DNA from: Physcomitrium patens
Taxonomy: Eukaryota; Streptophyta; Bryopsida; Funariales; Funariaceae
Reading direction: 5' to 3'
Length of the DNA stretch: 64,000 nucleotides
NCBI RefSeq assembly: GCF_000002425.4
Contig: NC_037260.1
Span: forward strand, 9,845,414-9,909,413
Positions within the stretch are counted from its first letter, which is position 1. Every line of letters starts with the position of its first letter. A model generated the notes under the pieces. It did not search any database and had not been told where the DNA came from. It was given only the letters and a program-made list of their open reading frames with translations. Shown in pieces: positions 11,160-23,244 of this stretch. A program made the translations under genes and the position numbers.

Positions 11160-14100
11160 TAGATTTGCTATTGAAAAAATATTTTTAAATAATGTTGAAT
11201 AATGACAATGGAATGTGCAAATAATTCTTACTTGTGTTTGATTAATGATTTTTTTTTAGAATTATGATTATATCTACTATTCAAACTTAAATGATAAAAT
11301 CAAAGAATAAACAATAATTGAACTAGGAAGAGTGTTTAATTGAATGCAATGACAACAGTAGTTTTCAATACAGCTTAAATATTATTCGTCATCGTGTTTG
11401 TAAAATTTGAAAGTGGTGGTTGTTTTCAGTATTAGTTTTCACACTGTCTATTATTCATTCATAGGTTAAATGAAGTAAATTCTTGTCAGTTTGACTTAAG
11501 AAGATTTAAATTCTTTTAGCCAGTTTATTTTGAATTTTTAATGTCATTAAACCATGATTTGCACCATAAACATTTATAAACAAGTCTTACTTTTAATGAT
11601 TGGATCTTTTCAAAAATTGTACCTGGGCAATAAATTTGCGTGTTTGTCCCATTAATTTTTGGTGTTCTTTTAATGTCAAGAAAATGCATGGCTATTGGGA
11701 AAAGACAAGCCAAGTAAGAGATCCATGTAGCTGAATGTATATTTTGCTATTATTATTAGTATAAACTATCACATTAAAAAGATATATTTTTTACAAAAAA
11801 CAAAAAAACTAACAAATAAACAAACTTTACTCTTTGAGTACATTTTAGTTTTACAAAGATATGTTATGTGAGCATTTAATTATATGATTTTCTGCAATAT
11901 TTTATTATATATATATTTGGATTAACTTCTTGACAACAAGTGATCTAATTATATTTATCCATTGACAAACAAGGTCTTAAATATTTCAAATACATAAGAA
12001 AATGTAAAGAAGAAAAAAAATATATCACAATCTTTTGGTCATATGTACTTGAAATAATTATTGATGTTAAACATAGACCAAATCATAATATGTTTACCAA
12101 TAGTTTCTGTTCATTCTAACCCAGTGCATACAGAGTTGTGTCACATACTTGACATTGATATTTCACATTACAATAATACACGATTACGGGTATTAAATTC
12201 CTGTTCACAGGCTCGGGCACTTTCATTTTCACGGTTCCGACAACGTTCAGGACGACTTGCTGTGAAGCTGCAATCTAGCGTTACTGTGGATTCAGTGAGT
12301 AACTTGATCGTTATAGATTTCACTCAGAAACAGAGAGCCGATCGGAATACATCGATTCAAAGACTGGCTATTTCACTCTAAACAAAGTGATCCCGGCTGG
12401 ATCGAGGTTGTGGAGCAACCGAAAACATGCACATATTTGTTCACGAAGTCTTCATGTTCGTCTCTCTAACATCCCCGTCAAGCTTTTTCTCATGAGCAGC
12501 CCCACTTGCTAGACGACAAGCGAAGCATGAGATCACCCATCGCAGAGGACGATAGCAAATGATTTGATTCTGAGCTTTGACAATGTTGAGGAATCATGCA
12601 GGTACAGTTGGACGAGGTCTACATTAAACCTCATGTCTAGCGAACGCACTTACGTCAGTAGCAACTCGTCATCTCTTGTAAAAACCTAAAATCAAACATG
12701 GAGTGGTCAATGGATAGGGCACGTAGCAAGAACCACATTACATGCAATGACCCAAGTGATATAAAAAACAGCCTTTCTCACGAGGAATCTACCCTACCTT
12801 GCCGTTTAATGGAGTTGTGTAGTGATCATATTGATCTACCATGCTGAATTTTCAGAACTGCGTAACGTCCCTAGCTTGAGTCGTAAAATCTACCGCAAGC
12901 TTTGTTAGCGTCTACCAATACTCGTTTCACCAGCTCCATCCACGCAATTCAGTCATAATCAAACAATCTTTCTTAGATCAGCGTCGTGATTCGCTTCAAT
13001 ATGATTCTCCAATACCATCACTTCTCCACGCATCGACCAGGTGAAGTTAAATCAGCCCAACCGTTAGTTAAACCTCTGTGTAAAGGATACAACTGGTCCA
13101 CTTGATATTGAAATGGACCGGTGAATCAGCTTGCTTCCGCTAAACATTGCACAGTACATCATTCCTAAACTTACTTAGCCTTCGGGCAACTCTAAAAGTT
13201 TCGGTGATGCTAGGGCAAAATGAGCAGGTGGGTGGCAACGACACCCAGATTATCCACCGATCGTGCACACTAGCGTGTGGTGTACAGGTCAACAAAACGC
13301 GAATCTGGTCACGCAGTCATCGCCTACTATTATCCCACACACTGCAGCTCTGGGGGGCGCGTGTGTATTTTTACCCTTTGTGGAACTAGCCAAGACTTCA
13401 TGAAATGTCTATGATACGTCGTTAACCAAAAACAAGGCAACTTCTACAAGGAAGCTCTAATAAGCTAGACTCCATGAAGCCAGGTTGAGGTCATGTCTGG
13501 CTTAGTGACAAGAAAGTGCTAGCTCCACCCCAAAGCAGCCAACTATCTAGCCTTTGAGAGAAACCCCATCTGGTCCAACTTGAAATAATGCCTTAAGATA
13601 TATATATATAGATATGTGTGTGTGTGTGTGTGTATGGATGTATGTTTGTTGTCTTGCATCGCTTTAAAGATTTCTCTCTACCATTGTAAGATTGTGATGA
13701 AACCATTGTGCTGATCTTGTCCGCAAGTTTGTGGGATGGATTCAATGTGGCAAGCTTGAAATCAAACCAAATGCTGGCGTTACATGGCCTCGGAAATACA
13801 TGTGGCGGTGTTTTCTGAGCCACTTTTCAGGATTAGATTTTGCCATGTTTTCAGCAGCCTCGTTCTAGACATGGAATCTGGGTGTGCACATGAGTACATT
13901 AATTTCTTGAGAGTTATTTCAAGTAAGGTTGAGGTTGACAGTAGTGTATCAAGAAGTTTGGCTAGTGAGTCTTTTTTAGCTAACATTTCTTCATTCAGGT
14001 GGTTCTAATTTTTATTATTTGATTTTTTTATTTATTACAATTTATGAGTAAGCCAACTACAAGATTAAACAAATAGAATATAGAAATTACGGTATAAATA

Positions 14101-14787
14101 AAATTTTGATTTTCTCTTGTACTATATTTCCGTGGAAGACATCTTATTTATATGTTGCAATGTCGAGTTAAGAAGTTTCTACAAAATTTGGATTTCTTTC
14201 ATACAGTAAGGTCATTTTTTATTTTATTCGTTTGTCAAGTTTTGGTAATTAAAACCTCACATAGAATGGAAAGCAATAAATAGGCTTGTAAAAAATTGTA
14301 TTATATTTTTTGCATAAAAAGGAATAAATCAGAAAATTAGTCATTGATATTTAAAAAAATATTATACTCAATGCAACACGAACTTCAAAGTTTAGACATT
14401 TTAATGCATAAATTTTATGTTATATATATAAAATTATCAATAAAAATGTATAATTATTCAATAATATTTTTAGATTTTTTAACTTATTATTGAAAAACAA
14501 AATTTTTAAGTATTTAATAAATTAGGGTTTTATTTCTAAATAAAAAATAAATTAAGTTGGATGATTCTTTAAAATATTTTTAAATATAGAATATATTTGG
14601 CATTTATTAAAACCTAATAGTTATATTTAACTTTATCTCTTTATAAATTAAGCAATTTAGATCTTATTTCTTTTAATTACTTATTTAATTATTTGATTAT
14701 CTATATTTTTTCATTTTTTTATTAATAATAATTCTTAGAAATTAGCTACTACTTTTTTAAAGCTATTTCTTTATTAGAATCTCTTAG

Positions 14788-14825
<38 letters not shown>

Positions 14826-17809
14826 AATATCTTGTTGACTTTTATATATTCAAAATCCTATTTAAGCAAAATAAAAAATATTCTAACACATTCTTTAGGT
14901 TTCTTGTGATAGAATTTATTTTTATTTAAAATTTAAAATTTAAAATTTAAAGTGCAATAAAAGACATTTCTATTGATTTTTTAAAAAATTCTACATAAAA
15001 ATAAATTAAATCCTCAAATCTTTATTTAAAATTAGTAATTTTGATAATTTAACATCTACCACAATGATATTTATAGCAAAATTGATTATAAGAATGTACT
15101 TATATTTGATTTGGTTTGATTTCTTATTTAATTTTAGATTTTTTTTTTTTAGTTTATTTGTTTAGTTCATAATTCAAAATTTTCTTAGATTTCTCTCAAG
15201 AAAACATTTTGGGGACCTGATTTTTTGTTACTATAAGTGAAGAATAATAAATTAGAATAATAAGACTCTTTGGAAATATTTTTCATTAGTTTCTTAATTG
15301 TATCTTTAATTTGAGAAAAAGAATATTTTAGTTGGTTTAAATTTGGAATAATCTTTTGCTATGATTTTTTTTGTTTTTTTTATACTTCCTAAAATATAGA
15401 AATTTACTTTGTTTAAGTCTCATCTAAACTATATAGTATTCTATTATTAATTTAATAAGTAAATAATATTTAAATATTATTTTTTGTTAAGATGATCTTG
15501 GTTTTTTTAGAAGAATATTAAATGAACCAACTTTAAACTTAAATTAAGACAAATGTCTCCACTTTGCTCCACTTTGATCTACTTTTGCAATCTCTAGAAA
15601 TGTGCATTCTTTCATTAATCTCACAATTTTGTTCTCAAATAATGTGGTATTTTAAAAGGGATGAGAAGAGTTGAAAATAGAACTCTTAGGAAGGGTTGCA
15701 ATGGAGTAGCTTGGAAAAAGTATAAGACAATTAATTGTAAGAGGTCAATTGCAAAGGTAGAAATAAGCTATAAAAAGACTATTTTATATCAAAAATAAGT
15801 TGGAGAGATGTTAGAGGTGAATTATAAAGAAGGATTGACAAGAGAGGTATGACAAGAAGAAAAGTTTACAAGGATGCCAAATAATAAAAAATAATTAATA
15901 GTTTTATATTTTATTTACATTAAATTGATTTAAGAATTAGATGGATCAATTTGATATTCTTTTTTATTTATTGCCATGCTTCTATTATACTTTTAATGTT
16001 GTAGTAAATTTAGGTTTTTGTAATTAAGTTTTTTTAAATATTTTATTATTTTATTTAAGACTTTTTACTCTCTTTTCTATTCTCTTTTCTTTCTTGATCA
16101 ACATAAAAAAGAAAATACCATTTTAACTCTTTTTGAACATTTTGACCTTCTTAGCCAAGTTCTTAATCTACCAATTATATATAGATATGTATAAAGTCAA
16201 ATCCACATCTATAAAGCTTCTAAGAAGTTTGTCCATAAGATATTGTATAATTTATCTATTTTAACCTATTTTATCTAATTCCTCACATCTAAATAAATAA
16301 TATTGTTAATTATGTGTGTGTTATAATATGCCTCTTTCATTTGCATGTTATTTTTTTTTAAAATTAATTTTTAATTTTAATTTAATTTTAATTATTTTTA
16401 AAAAAGATGATGGTTAAAAGAGACACTGTAAACATTTTATATAAAAAACTAAATGTTTGTCTCAAAAATTTATTTATTTATATTTATTTATTTATTTATT
16501 TTTATATTAATATTAGAATTAAATATTGAGCTGCCAAATGTTCCTTGAGTGCAGAAGCATGTTTTTAAGTCAGTTTAAGTTGTATATTGGTCATGCAAGG
16601 TGTAGTAATATTAATTAGAGATGTAGCAATAGTAAATGGGGATGTAGTATTAATATTTTTTTATTTGAACTCATTTTAAAATTAATAACCACTAAATCAA
16701 TTAAATGTATAACTTTTTATTATATAGAATTTATACCATATTTAAAGAGCATGTAGTTGATTAAATTCAAATTTTATTTCAAATAGATAATTAATTTAGG
16801 TTTTTATACATATATTAATATATTTTTAAATATATATATAATAAAATAATTTAAATTTTGTATTCAAGTTTTCAAAGAATAGATGCACTTTAGAATAAAA
16901 AGAACATATTTGTTCTATCAAAATTCAATAATATTTTTGTCTTCAAGATAAGATAAAATATAATTAAAGTATTTAAGATGTTATATTGATTATTTCAACA
17001 ATAAGTAAAATTAAAAAATATTTAAAGAAGACATAAATTATAAAAATTTGATTTTTTAAAAAATCTTAAAACATAATTTAATTTATTTTTATTATATATA
17101 TGTATATATATAAGCATATATTTTTAAAAAGTTAAATTTTAGAAATTTTAGATTCACTTAGTTAAAAAATTCCAAATATCAAAAATAGAAGTTAGTAATA
17201 TATAATAGGTAATAAATTCTATTTTAAAAAATCAATAAATAAATATAAAAATGATAAATTATTAGAAAATATAAGAAAGTATTTAAATATTTTCAACATG
17301 TTACAAAGATAAATTTAAATTATTTGTTAGTTAAAATGCAAAGAAATTGGCTAGTTAGTTTTAAAATGTGAAATTGACTTAAAAAATAACAAAATATGAT
17401 AGTTGTTGGTTTTTCTAAAAGTAAATTGATGAATTTCTATGTATGTGTTGCAATTTCAACAACTATTAATTGATATGAACTAGAATGATATTGAACTTTA
17501 TTTTTACATTCCTTTTAAAATACAATATGATATAAAAATGTTGTTGCTTTAATTTATTTGTTTTTCAAATAAAAGTTGAACAATTGGTTTTTCTAACAAC
17601 ATTGATAATTGATTTTTTGCATTCTAATATGCAAGTTTTGTGATAGCATCTCATTAATACTTTAATTTTTTTTATAGAAAATACTTCTATCAATCAAAAT
17701 AAATATTGAAGCATAGAAGAAATAAAAATTGATGTTGTATAATTTAAATATTTTAAAACTAAAAAAATAAATCAACAACTATAAAAATAATCGAACTTAT
17801 ATTGTGGAA
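11160..17809. other. Unassigned intergenic stretch with a moderately GC-rich middle
   Basis: About 12100-13990 is less AT-rich than its surroundings and holds ORFs of 60-106 codons (for example 12061-12381 and 13784-14008) in which I recognise no domain. It could be a relic gene, a non-coding RNA or an unrecognised transposon. A TA/TG microsatellite lies at about 13596-13633. From 14000 to 17800 the sequence is extremely AT-rich, with a 33-base T run at 14790-14822. A reverse-strand scrap of LTR family A lies at about 16130-16290 (reverse complement contains TTTGACTTTATACATATC). No gene is supported. Confidence 0.6.
13596..13633. repeat. (TA)n/(TG)n compound microsatellite
   Basis: An ATATATATATA run is followed by about ten TG units. 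It is a simple-sequence repeat and needs no further reading. Confidence 0.9.
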
Positions 17810-17813
17810 GCGT

Positions 17814-19607
17814 TGTCATGTTGTAACACAACTATATGGTGAAAGATGATAATATGGATCTTATTATAGAAGATCCAAGTTAAAAAAAAAAGTAGAAAAA
17901 TATGGATAAAAGATAGGAAGGTAGTAAAACTTTTAGTAGTAATGCTGCCTTTTTAGAAAAAATAGCTTCTACTTACTTTGTAAGGCCAAAAATAAGGCAA
18001 AATAAGGTAGATTGGAAAAATAAATAATTTAGACATCTTTAGGAAGACGTTAAGAGTAAATTCTAGTAAAAATTACTTAAAAAAACTAGATGTTGATACC
18101 CAGAGAGGGCCAGTTATGAACTAGGGTCGAAATCAGACCTTGTGGCACAAAACCGAGTCTCGACAACGACTCCGGGACTCTTTGGCAGATCGGAGAGTGG
18201 GATTTGATAGAAGATTGGATAAGGTTTCTAAGGGCATTGATTTTCGGTGATTTGGAGTTGTTATGACTTTGTAAGAGCTTTACAAAGTCAAGGTTTGTTT
18301 TGGATGACTTGGATTTTATAAAATAAAATGGGGTTTATGTTTTGGATGATTTCAAGAATTTTGTAATAGATCTACGAGTGAAATTTTGTGGGTTTATGGT
18401 TATAGTTGTGTTCAATATGTGTTGTGAATTTGAGCTCGATCTACGGGTTTACGTTTTGGATGATTTCAAGAATTTTGTAATAGATCTATAGGTAAAATTT
18501 GTAGGTTTATGGTTATAGTTGTGTTCAATATGTGTTGTGAATTTGAGCTCGATCTAACGGTTGAATTGAGGGATATTGAGGTTTAAGTGGATCAATGTCT
18601 CAAAAAGTAGAACTTTAGGTCTAGTAGAGGTTTTTAAGGTTTCTTGCAACCTACTAGTTGGATTGGAGTGAAACTTATGTGAGAGGATATAAGACTTGTT
18701 TTTCTATGTATATGAGAATTTTGAGATCAATCGAAAGGTACAAAAAAGAGATATTGGCTCTGGATTATTGGCATCAAGGTTGGAGAAGGAGGCCAACCAA
18801 TACCCGAGCACACTTTTGAGATTATCGCCTATTTGGTAATTCCGATCATTTTCAAAAAATTTGTGATTATTTTCAACTTAGTTTTTAAGAAGTCTGCAAA
18901 ATTTGAGTTAAGATCAATGGTTTATTCATTAGTTATTGAGGTTTAAATCTGTTGTTGGAATTACTAGGATTGGGTTAGGAATTGGTTTAGGGTTTGGATA
19001 GGGTTTGGTTAAGGGTTTAGGGTAGGATTAAGGATTTGATTTAGGATTTGGATAGGGTTTGATTTAGGGTTTGGTTAGGGTTTGGTTTAGGATTTAGGAT
19101 TTGGATTTAGGATTTAAGTAGGATTTATTTTAGAGTTTAGAATTTGGATTAAGATTTGATTAGGGTTTGATTTAGGGTTTTGGGTTTGGTTTAGGATTTG
19201 GTTAGGATTTGTTTTAGGATTTGGTTGGGGTTTGGTTTAAGGTTTGTTACGGATTTGATTTAGGATGGAGGATTTTATTAGGATTTAAGATTTAATTAAT
19301 TTTGGCCTAAAATTTGAATGAAGTTCAATATGATTTTAACTAGAATTAAATTAAGATTGAATTGAGATGTATTTGAGTGATATTTGTGATCATTCTAATA
19401 TTACTTTAAGAATTTTTATTGTTTGTTTGAAATTTCTTTGAGGTTTTTTTTTTTGAATTTGATTAAGGTTGTTTAGCATTATTGTGGTCCAATTAGAGCA
19501 TTATTAGTATTCTATTAGAATTAGGATTTTGTTATTGCAATTTCTATTCTTCCTTCCAAAGCCAAGAACCCAGAGCATTTTCAAGCAAGCCTTGAGGTAT
19601 TACGACA
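17814..19607 (+). mobile_element. Solo LTR, family B, with telomere-like internal repeats
   Basis: It begins TGTCATGTTGTAACACAAC and ends GGTATTACGACA, giving TGTC...GACA inverted ends. A perfect 4-bp direct repeat GCGT flanks it (17810-17813 and 19608-19611). It is 1794 bp and non-coding. From about 18960 to 19290 it holds a long degenerate array of TTTAGGG-like units (GGTTTAGGG, GGATTTGG, GGTTAGGG variants). Its ends and interior match the copies at 39550-40964 (TSD ACGT) and, reversed, at 60442-62152. With TG/CA ends, a short target duplication and no coding region, I read it as a solo LTR of a large-LTR Gypsy family. Its 3' 660 bp also form part of the inverted duplication. Confidence 0.8.
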
Positions 19608-20513
19608 GCGTGACAACCAAATTGCTTGACGTGAGTCGTAGGTACGAAAATTGGATTTGTTGAATGAAGATCGGATGGCGCATTTGGATGGAGAACCATC
19701 GAACATCGAAGCAGAGGATGAAGATGTAGCAAAGGAGAAGGTCACCAATTCAAAGGGTGGTAAGCGAATGCCATTGATTGAAGAAGCCAATGCTGCTACG
19801 TCTATATAAAGTTGAGGCTAAATTATATTTGCGAGGACGCTACACAATTAGGAGTGGGGGTATGTAGAATAGGTAAATAAACTTTGTGATAAGTTACTGG
19901 TTGGTTATTGATAACCTTGAGAATTAGACTGATGATTAGGTAGTTTAGTTGACAACAATAGGTTGTTAGTGGAATAAATGATTAAGAATTCAAATGATCA
20001 TAACCTTTGGAATTCACTGGCCGGCAGATCATCTTTTTGGTAGGATAAATAGGTTGAGGAAAGAGCAATCAAGGCCAGACTGAGATTTGTAAGCCAAAAG
20101 CTAGAGTGAGAGTCGTAAGCCAAGGTAAGCTTGGTGCTACCTCTTTATTTTCTTTATTATTTGCTTATGAAGAATTGTGATTGAGAGAAGTATTGTTGAA
20201 TTGATAATCATAGAATGAGTTATGGGTTGAATTAAGACGAAAGTAGTAAGCCCTGGTGCTTTGTAGTTTGATACTTGATTTTAGAAAGCCAGAATATAGG
20301 CAATTGTGACACTAACAAACCTCATTCATATAATTAGTCTTTCTCCGTGTTCAAACCCACCTCTATTAGTTCAATTGCTTTGGTCTACTGAAGCATGAAC
20401 ACAATGAAAACAACAAATACCAAAGATGGGTTCTAATTTTTTAAAAATTATATATTTAATTAATTTATGTATTAAATAAATTTTCAAAAATATCAGTTAA
20501 TTTCCTTGCTTAT
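18947..20513 (+). repeat. Left arm of a 1.57-kb inverted duplication
   Basis: This arm is repeated as its reverse complement at 21191-22755. It runs from inside the family-B solo LTR (ATCTGTTGTTGGAATTACT) through the downstream flank to TATCAGTTAATTTCCTTGCT. Both arms even yield near-identical 62- and 69-codon ORFs on opposite strands (around 19544-19790 and 21954-22200), which are arm-duplication markers rather than genes. Differences are few: scattered substitutions, small length changes in the telomere-like tract, and about 47 bases present only in the right arm. Confidence 0.92.
19612..20410 (+). mobile_element. 3' end of an unidentified LTR retroelement
   Basis: Downstream of the solo LTR there is an open stretch reading LNEDRMAHLDGEPSNIEAED (about 19660-19720) up to a stop near 19807. 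A purine-rich tract AGGAGTGGGGGTA follows at 19849-19861, then TGTAGAATAGGTAAATAAAC at 19862. That order (end of coding region, polypurine tract, TG) is what the 3' end of an LTR element looks like. I could not fix the far end of the LTR or the family. The reverse copy in the right arm carries the same order. Confidence 0.45.
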
Positions 20514-20521
20514 ATCAGTTA

Positions 20522-21033
20522 ATTTACAGCTTAATATTTATTCCGCGTTCCGGGTGCTTGCGCTACGCTGTGGCGCTCGCTCTAGGCTTTATACTCTGGA
20601 CTGTGTAGACTTTGCTTTTGGCGCGTTTGGGTTTGGTTAGTTCTGGTGGGGTTGCGTTCCCTGGTGGGGCCACTCTATTTTTTACTTTAGGATCACTTCG
20701 AAGCTGCTGGGCTGGTTGCCTGCAGGATGAATGCTGTTGTGCAGTTTTTCTTCTGAGGTGTCTTTTGGTTTTTGCTCTCATGAATTTAGTTTATCATACT
20801 TCGCATTTCTTGCTTGGGTTGCGTATTTATGTCAGTTGTTGCACGCGTAATGATTTTGATGTAAGTTTGGTTGTTTGTATTTCTATTTTATTTCTTCTCG
20901 TTTTTTTGATGTTTTCGACATTAAAACGTATCATGTGAATATGTTCAGTGTAGTGCAATGAATCTTTACTAAAGGTTTAGAGGAAGTTAAATATTTATTT
21001 ATTTATTTATTTATTTACAGCTTAATATTTATT
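20522..21033 (+). mobile_element. Short retroposon (SINE or 5'-truncated LINE) with 21-bp target duplication
   Basis: A GC-richer 470-bp segment (20543-21012) interrupts the loop of the inverted duplication. It is flanked by a perfect 21-bp direct repeat, 20522-20542 and 21013-21033, starting ATTTACAGCTTAATA. Its 3' end is an (ATTT)n tail. A long variable-length duplication plus a 3' simple-repeat tail is the signature of target-primed reverse transcription by LINE machinery. The body starts CCGCGTTCCGGGTGC and has a 108-codon ORF with no domain I recognise. I saw no clear tRNA-type A and B boxes, so I cannot separate SINE from LINE 3' end. Confidence 0.8.
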
Positions 21034-21190
21034 TTTAATGTATAGCTCTTATAGAATATTTACTAAATCTTTGATATTAATTTATAAATTTTTTGAAGAT
21101 TAAATATACAAAATTAGAAAATAACAACCCAAGTTGAAAAAAATATTATTTATTAATTAGGAAAATAATTTTTTATTATACATCATTTTT

Positions 21191-22755
21191 ATAAGCAAGG
21201 AAATTAACTGATATTTTTTAAATATTTGATGATAAATATTAAATACTAATGTAATTTTTGAAAATTTATTTAATACATAAATTAATTAAATATATAATTT
21301 TTAAAAAATTAGAACCCATCTTTGGTATTTGTTGTTTTCATTGTGTTCATGCTTCAGTAGACCAAAGCAATTGAACTAATAGAGGTGGGTTTGAACACGG
21401 AGAAAGACTAATTATATGAATGAGGTTTGTTAGTGTCACAATTGCCTATATTCTGGTCTTCTAAAAATCAGTATCAAACTACAAAGCACCAGGGCTTACT
21501 ACTTTCGTCTAAATTCACCCATAACTCATTCTATGATTATCAATTNNNNNNNNNNNNNNNNNNNNNNNNNNNNNNNNNNNNNNNNNNNNNNNNNNNNNNN
21601 NNNNNNNNNNNNNNNNNNNNNNNNNNNNNNNNNNNNNNNNNNNNNNNNNNNNNNNAAATCTCAGTCTGGCCTTGATTGCTCTTTCCTCAACCTATTTATC
21701 CTACCAAAAAGATGATCTGCCGGCCAGTGAATTCCAAAGGTTATGATCATTTGAATTCTTAATCATTTATTCCACTAACAACCTATTGTTGTCAACTAAA
21801 CTACCTAATCATCAGTCTAATTCTCAAGGTTATCAATAACCAACCAGTAACTTATCACAAAGTTTATTTACCTATTCTACATACCCCCACTCCTAATTGT
21901 GTAGCGTCCTCGCAAATATAATTTAGCCTCAACTTTATATAGACGTAGCAGCATTGGCTTCTTCAATCAATGGCATTCGCTTACCACCCTTTGAATTGGT
22001 GACCTTCTCCTTTGCTACATCTTCATCCTCTGCTTCGATGTTCGATGGTTCTCCATCCAAATGCGCCATCCGATCTTCATTCAACAAATCCAATTTTCGT
22101 ACCTACGACTCACGTCAAGCAATTTGGTTGTCACGCTGTCGTAATACCTCAAGGCTTGCTTGAAAATGCTCTGGGCACTTGGCTTTGGAAGGAAGAATAG
22201 AAATTACAATAACAAAATCCTAATTCTAATAGAATACTAATAATGCTCTAATTGGACCACAATAATGCTAAACAACCATAATCAAATTCAAAAAAAGAAA
22301 ACCTCAAAGAAATTTCAAACAAACAATAAAAATTCTTAAAGTAATATTAGAATGATCACAAATATCACTCAAATACATCTCAATTCAATCTTAATTTAAT
22401 TCTAGTTAAAATCATATTAAACTTCATTCAAACTTTAGGCCAAAATTAATTAAATCTTAAATCCTAATAAAATCCTCCATCCTAAATCAAACCCTAAACA
22501 AACCTTAAACCAAATCCCAACCAAATCCTAAACCGAATCCTAACCAAATCCTAAACCAAATCAAAAACTCTAAATCAAATCCTAACCAAACCCTAATCCA
22601 AATTCTAAACCCTAAAATAAATCCTAATCAAATCCTAAACCAAGCCCTAATCAAATCCTAAATCAAATCCTAAATCCTACCCTAAACCCTTAACCAAACC
22701 CTATCCAAACCCTAAACCAATTCCTAACCAAATCCTAGTAATTCCTACAACAGAT
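21191..22755 (-). repeat. Right arm of the 1.57-kb inverted duplication
   Basis: Reverse complement of 18947-20513. It contains, in reverse, the LTR-element 3' end and the last ~620 bp of the family-B solo LTR (TGTCGTAATACC at 22137 up to about 22755). Similarity stops at CTACAACAGAT, just where the foldback element begins. A run of N lies inside it. Confidence 0.92.
21546..21655. other. Assembly gap (110 N)
   Basis: All bases are N. In the left arm the matching interval (about 20098-20194) is roughly 100 bases, so the gap is probably about its real size. Assemblers commonly break inside near-identical inverted repeats. Confidence 0.99.
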
Positions 22756-23244
22756 ATTTCCCTCTTGTGTTGCTTGATGTACATTTACATTCTTCATTCA
22801 CATCCATTTATGTCTTGTGTGAACTCTAATATAAGATAAGTATAGCTTAATTATAACTTAATTATTAGAAATCTATGGTATTGGATACAATAGAACTATC
22901 AAATTGAAATTTGCAATGGATAGGAAAAAAATTGACCATTCCAAAACAAAAGTTGGTTATTAAAATAATAGTAAAAAAGAAGCATATGCATGACATTAGA
23001 TTTATATACGTTTCTCCATTCTAATTGACAATCATAAAAGGACATAAATAAAGAAATAAAAATTAGAATATGAATAAGATATTTAATTGACAGGTTTAAA
23101 TATTGCATTTATGCATACAGACCCTTCTAATGTAAGACATTGAATTTTATTTTCATACTTATCTTATATTAGAGTTCACACAAGACATAAATGGATGTGA
23201 ATAAAGAATGTAAATGTAGATCAAGCAACACAAGAGGGAAATAT
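22754..23244. mobile_element. Foldback/MITE-like element with 90-bp inverted ends
   Basis: The arms 22754-22843 and 23155-23244 are reverse complements over 90 bases with about two mismatches, starting ATATTTCCCTCTTGTGTTGC. The 311-base loop is AT-rich and has no transposase. Long inverted ends with a non-coding middle are typical of foldback or MITE elements. I found no convincing target duplication, perhaps because the left side coincides with the breakpoint of the large inverted duplication. Confidence 0.85.

Noticed and set aside
18960-19290. Interstitial telomere from a chromosome fusion
   Set aside because: The array is degenerate and lies at the same internal position in several solo LTR copies, so it is part of the element.
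17814-19607. DNA transposon or MITE with TGTCAT/ATGACA inverted ends
   Set aside because: TG...CA ends, 4-bp duplications and 1.3-1.8 kb non-coding length fit solo LTRs better; no transposase-bearing relative is seen. Not fully excluded.
19544-22200. Near-identical 62- and 69-codon ORFs on opposite strands as a duplicated gene pair
   Set aside because: They are mirror images within the inverted duplication and are antisense to an LTR-element 3' coding end; no domain is present.
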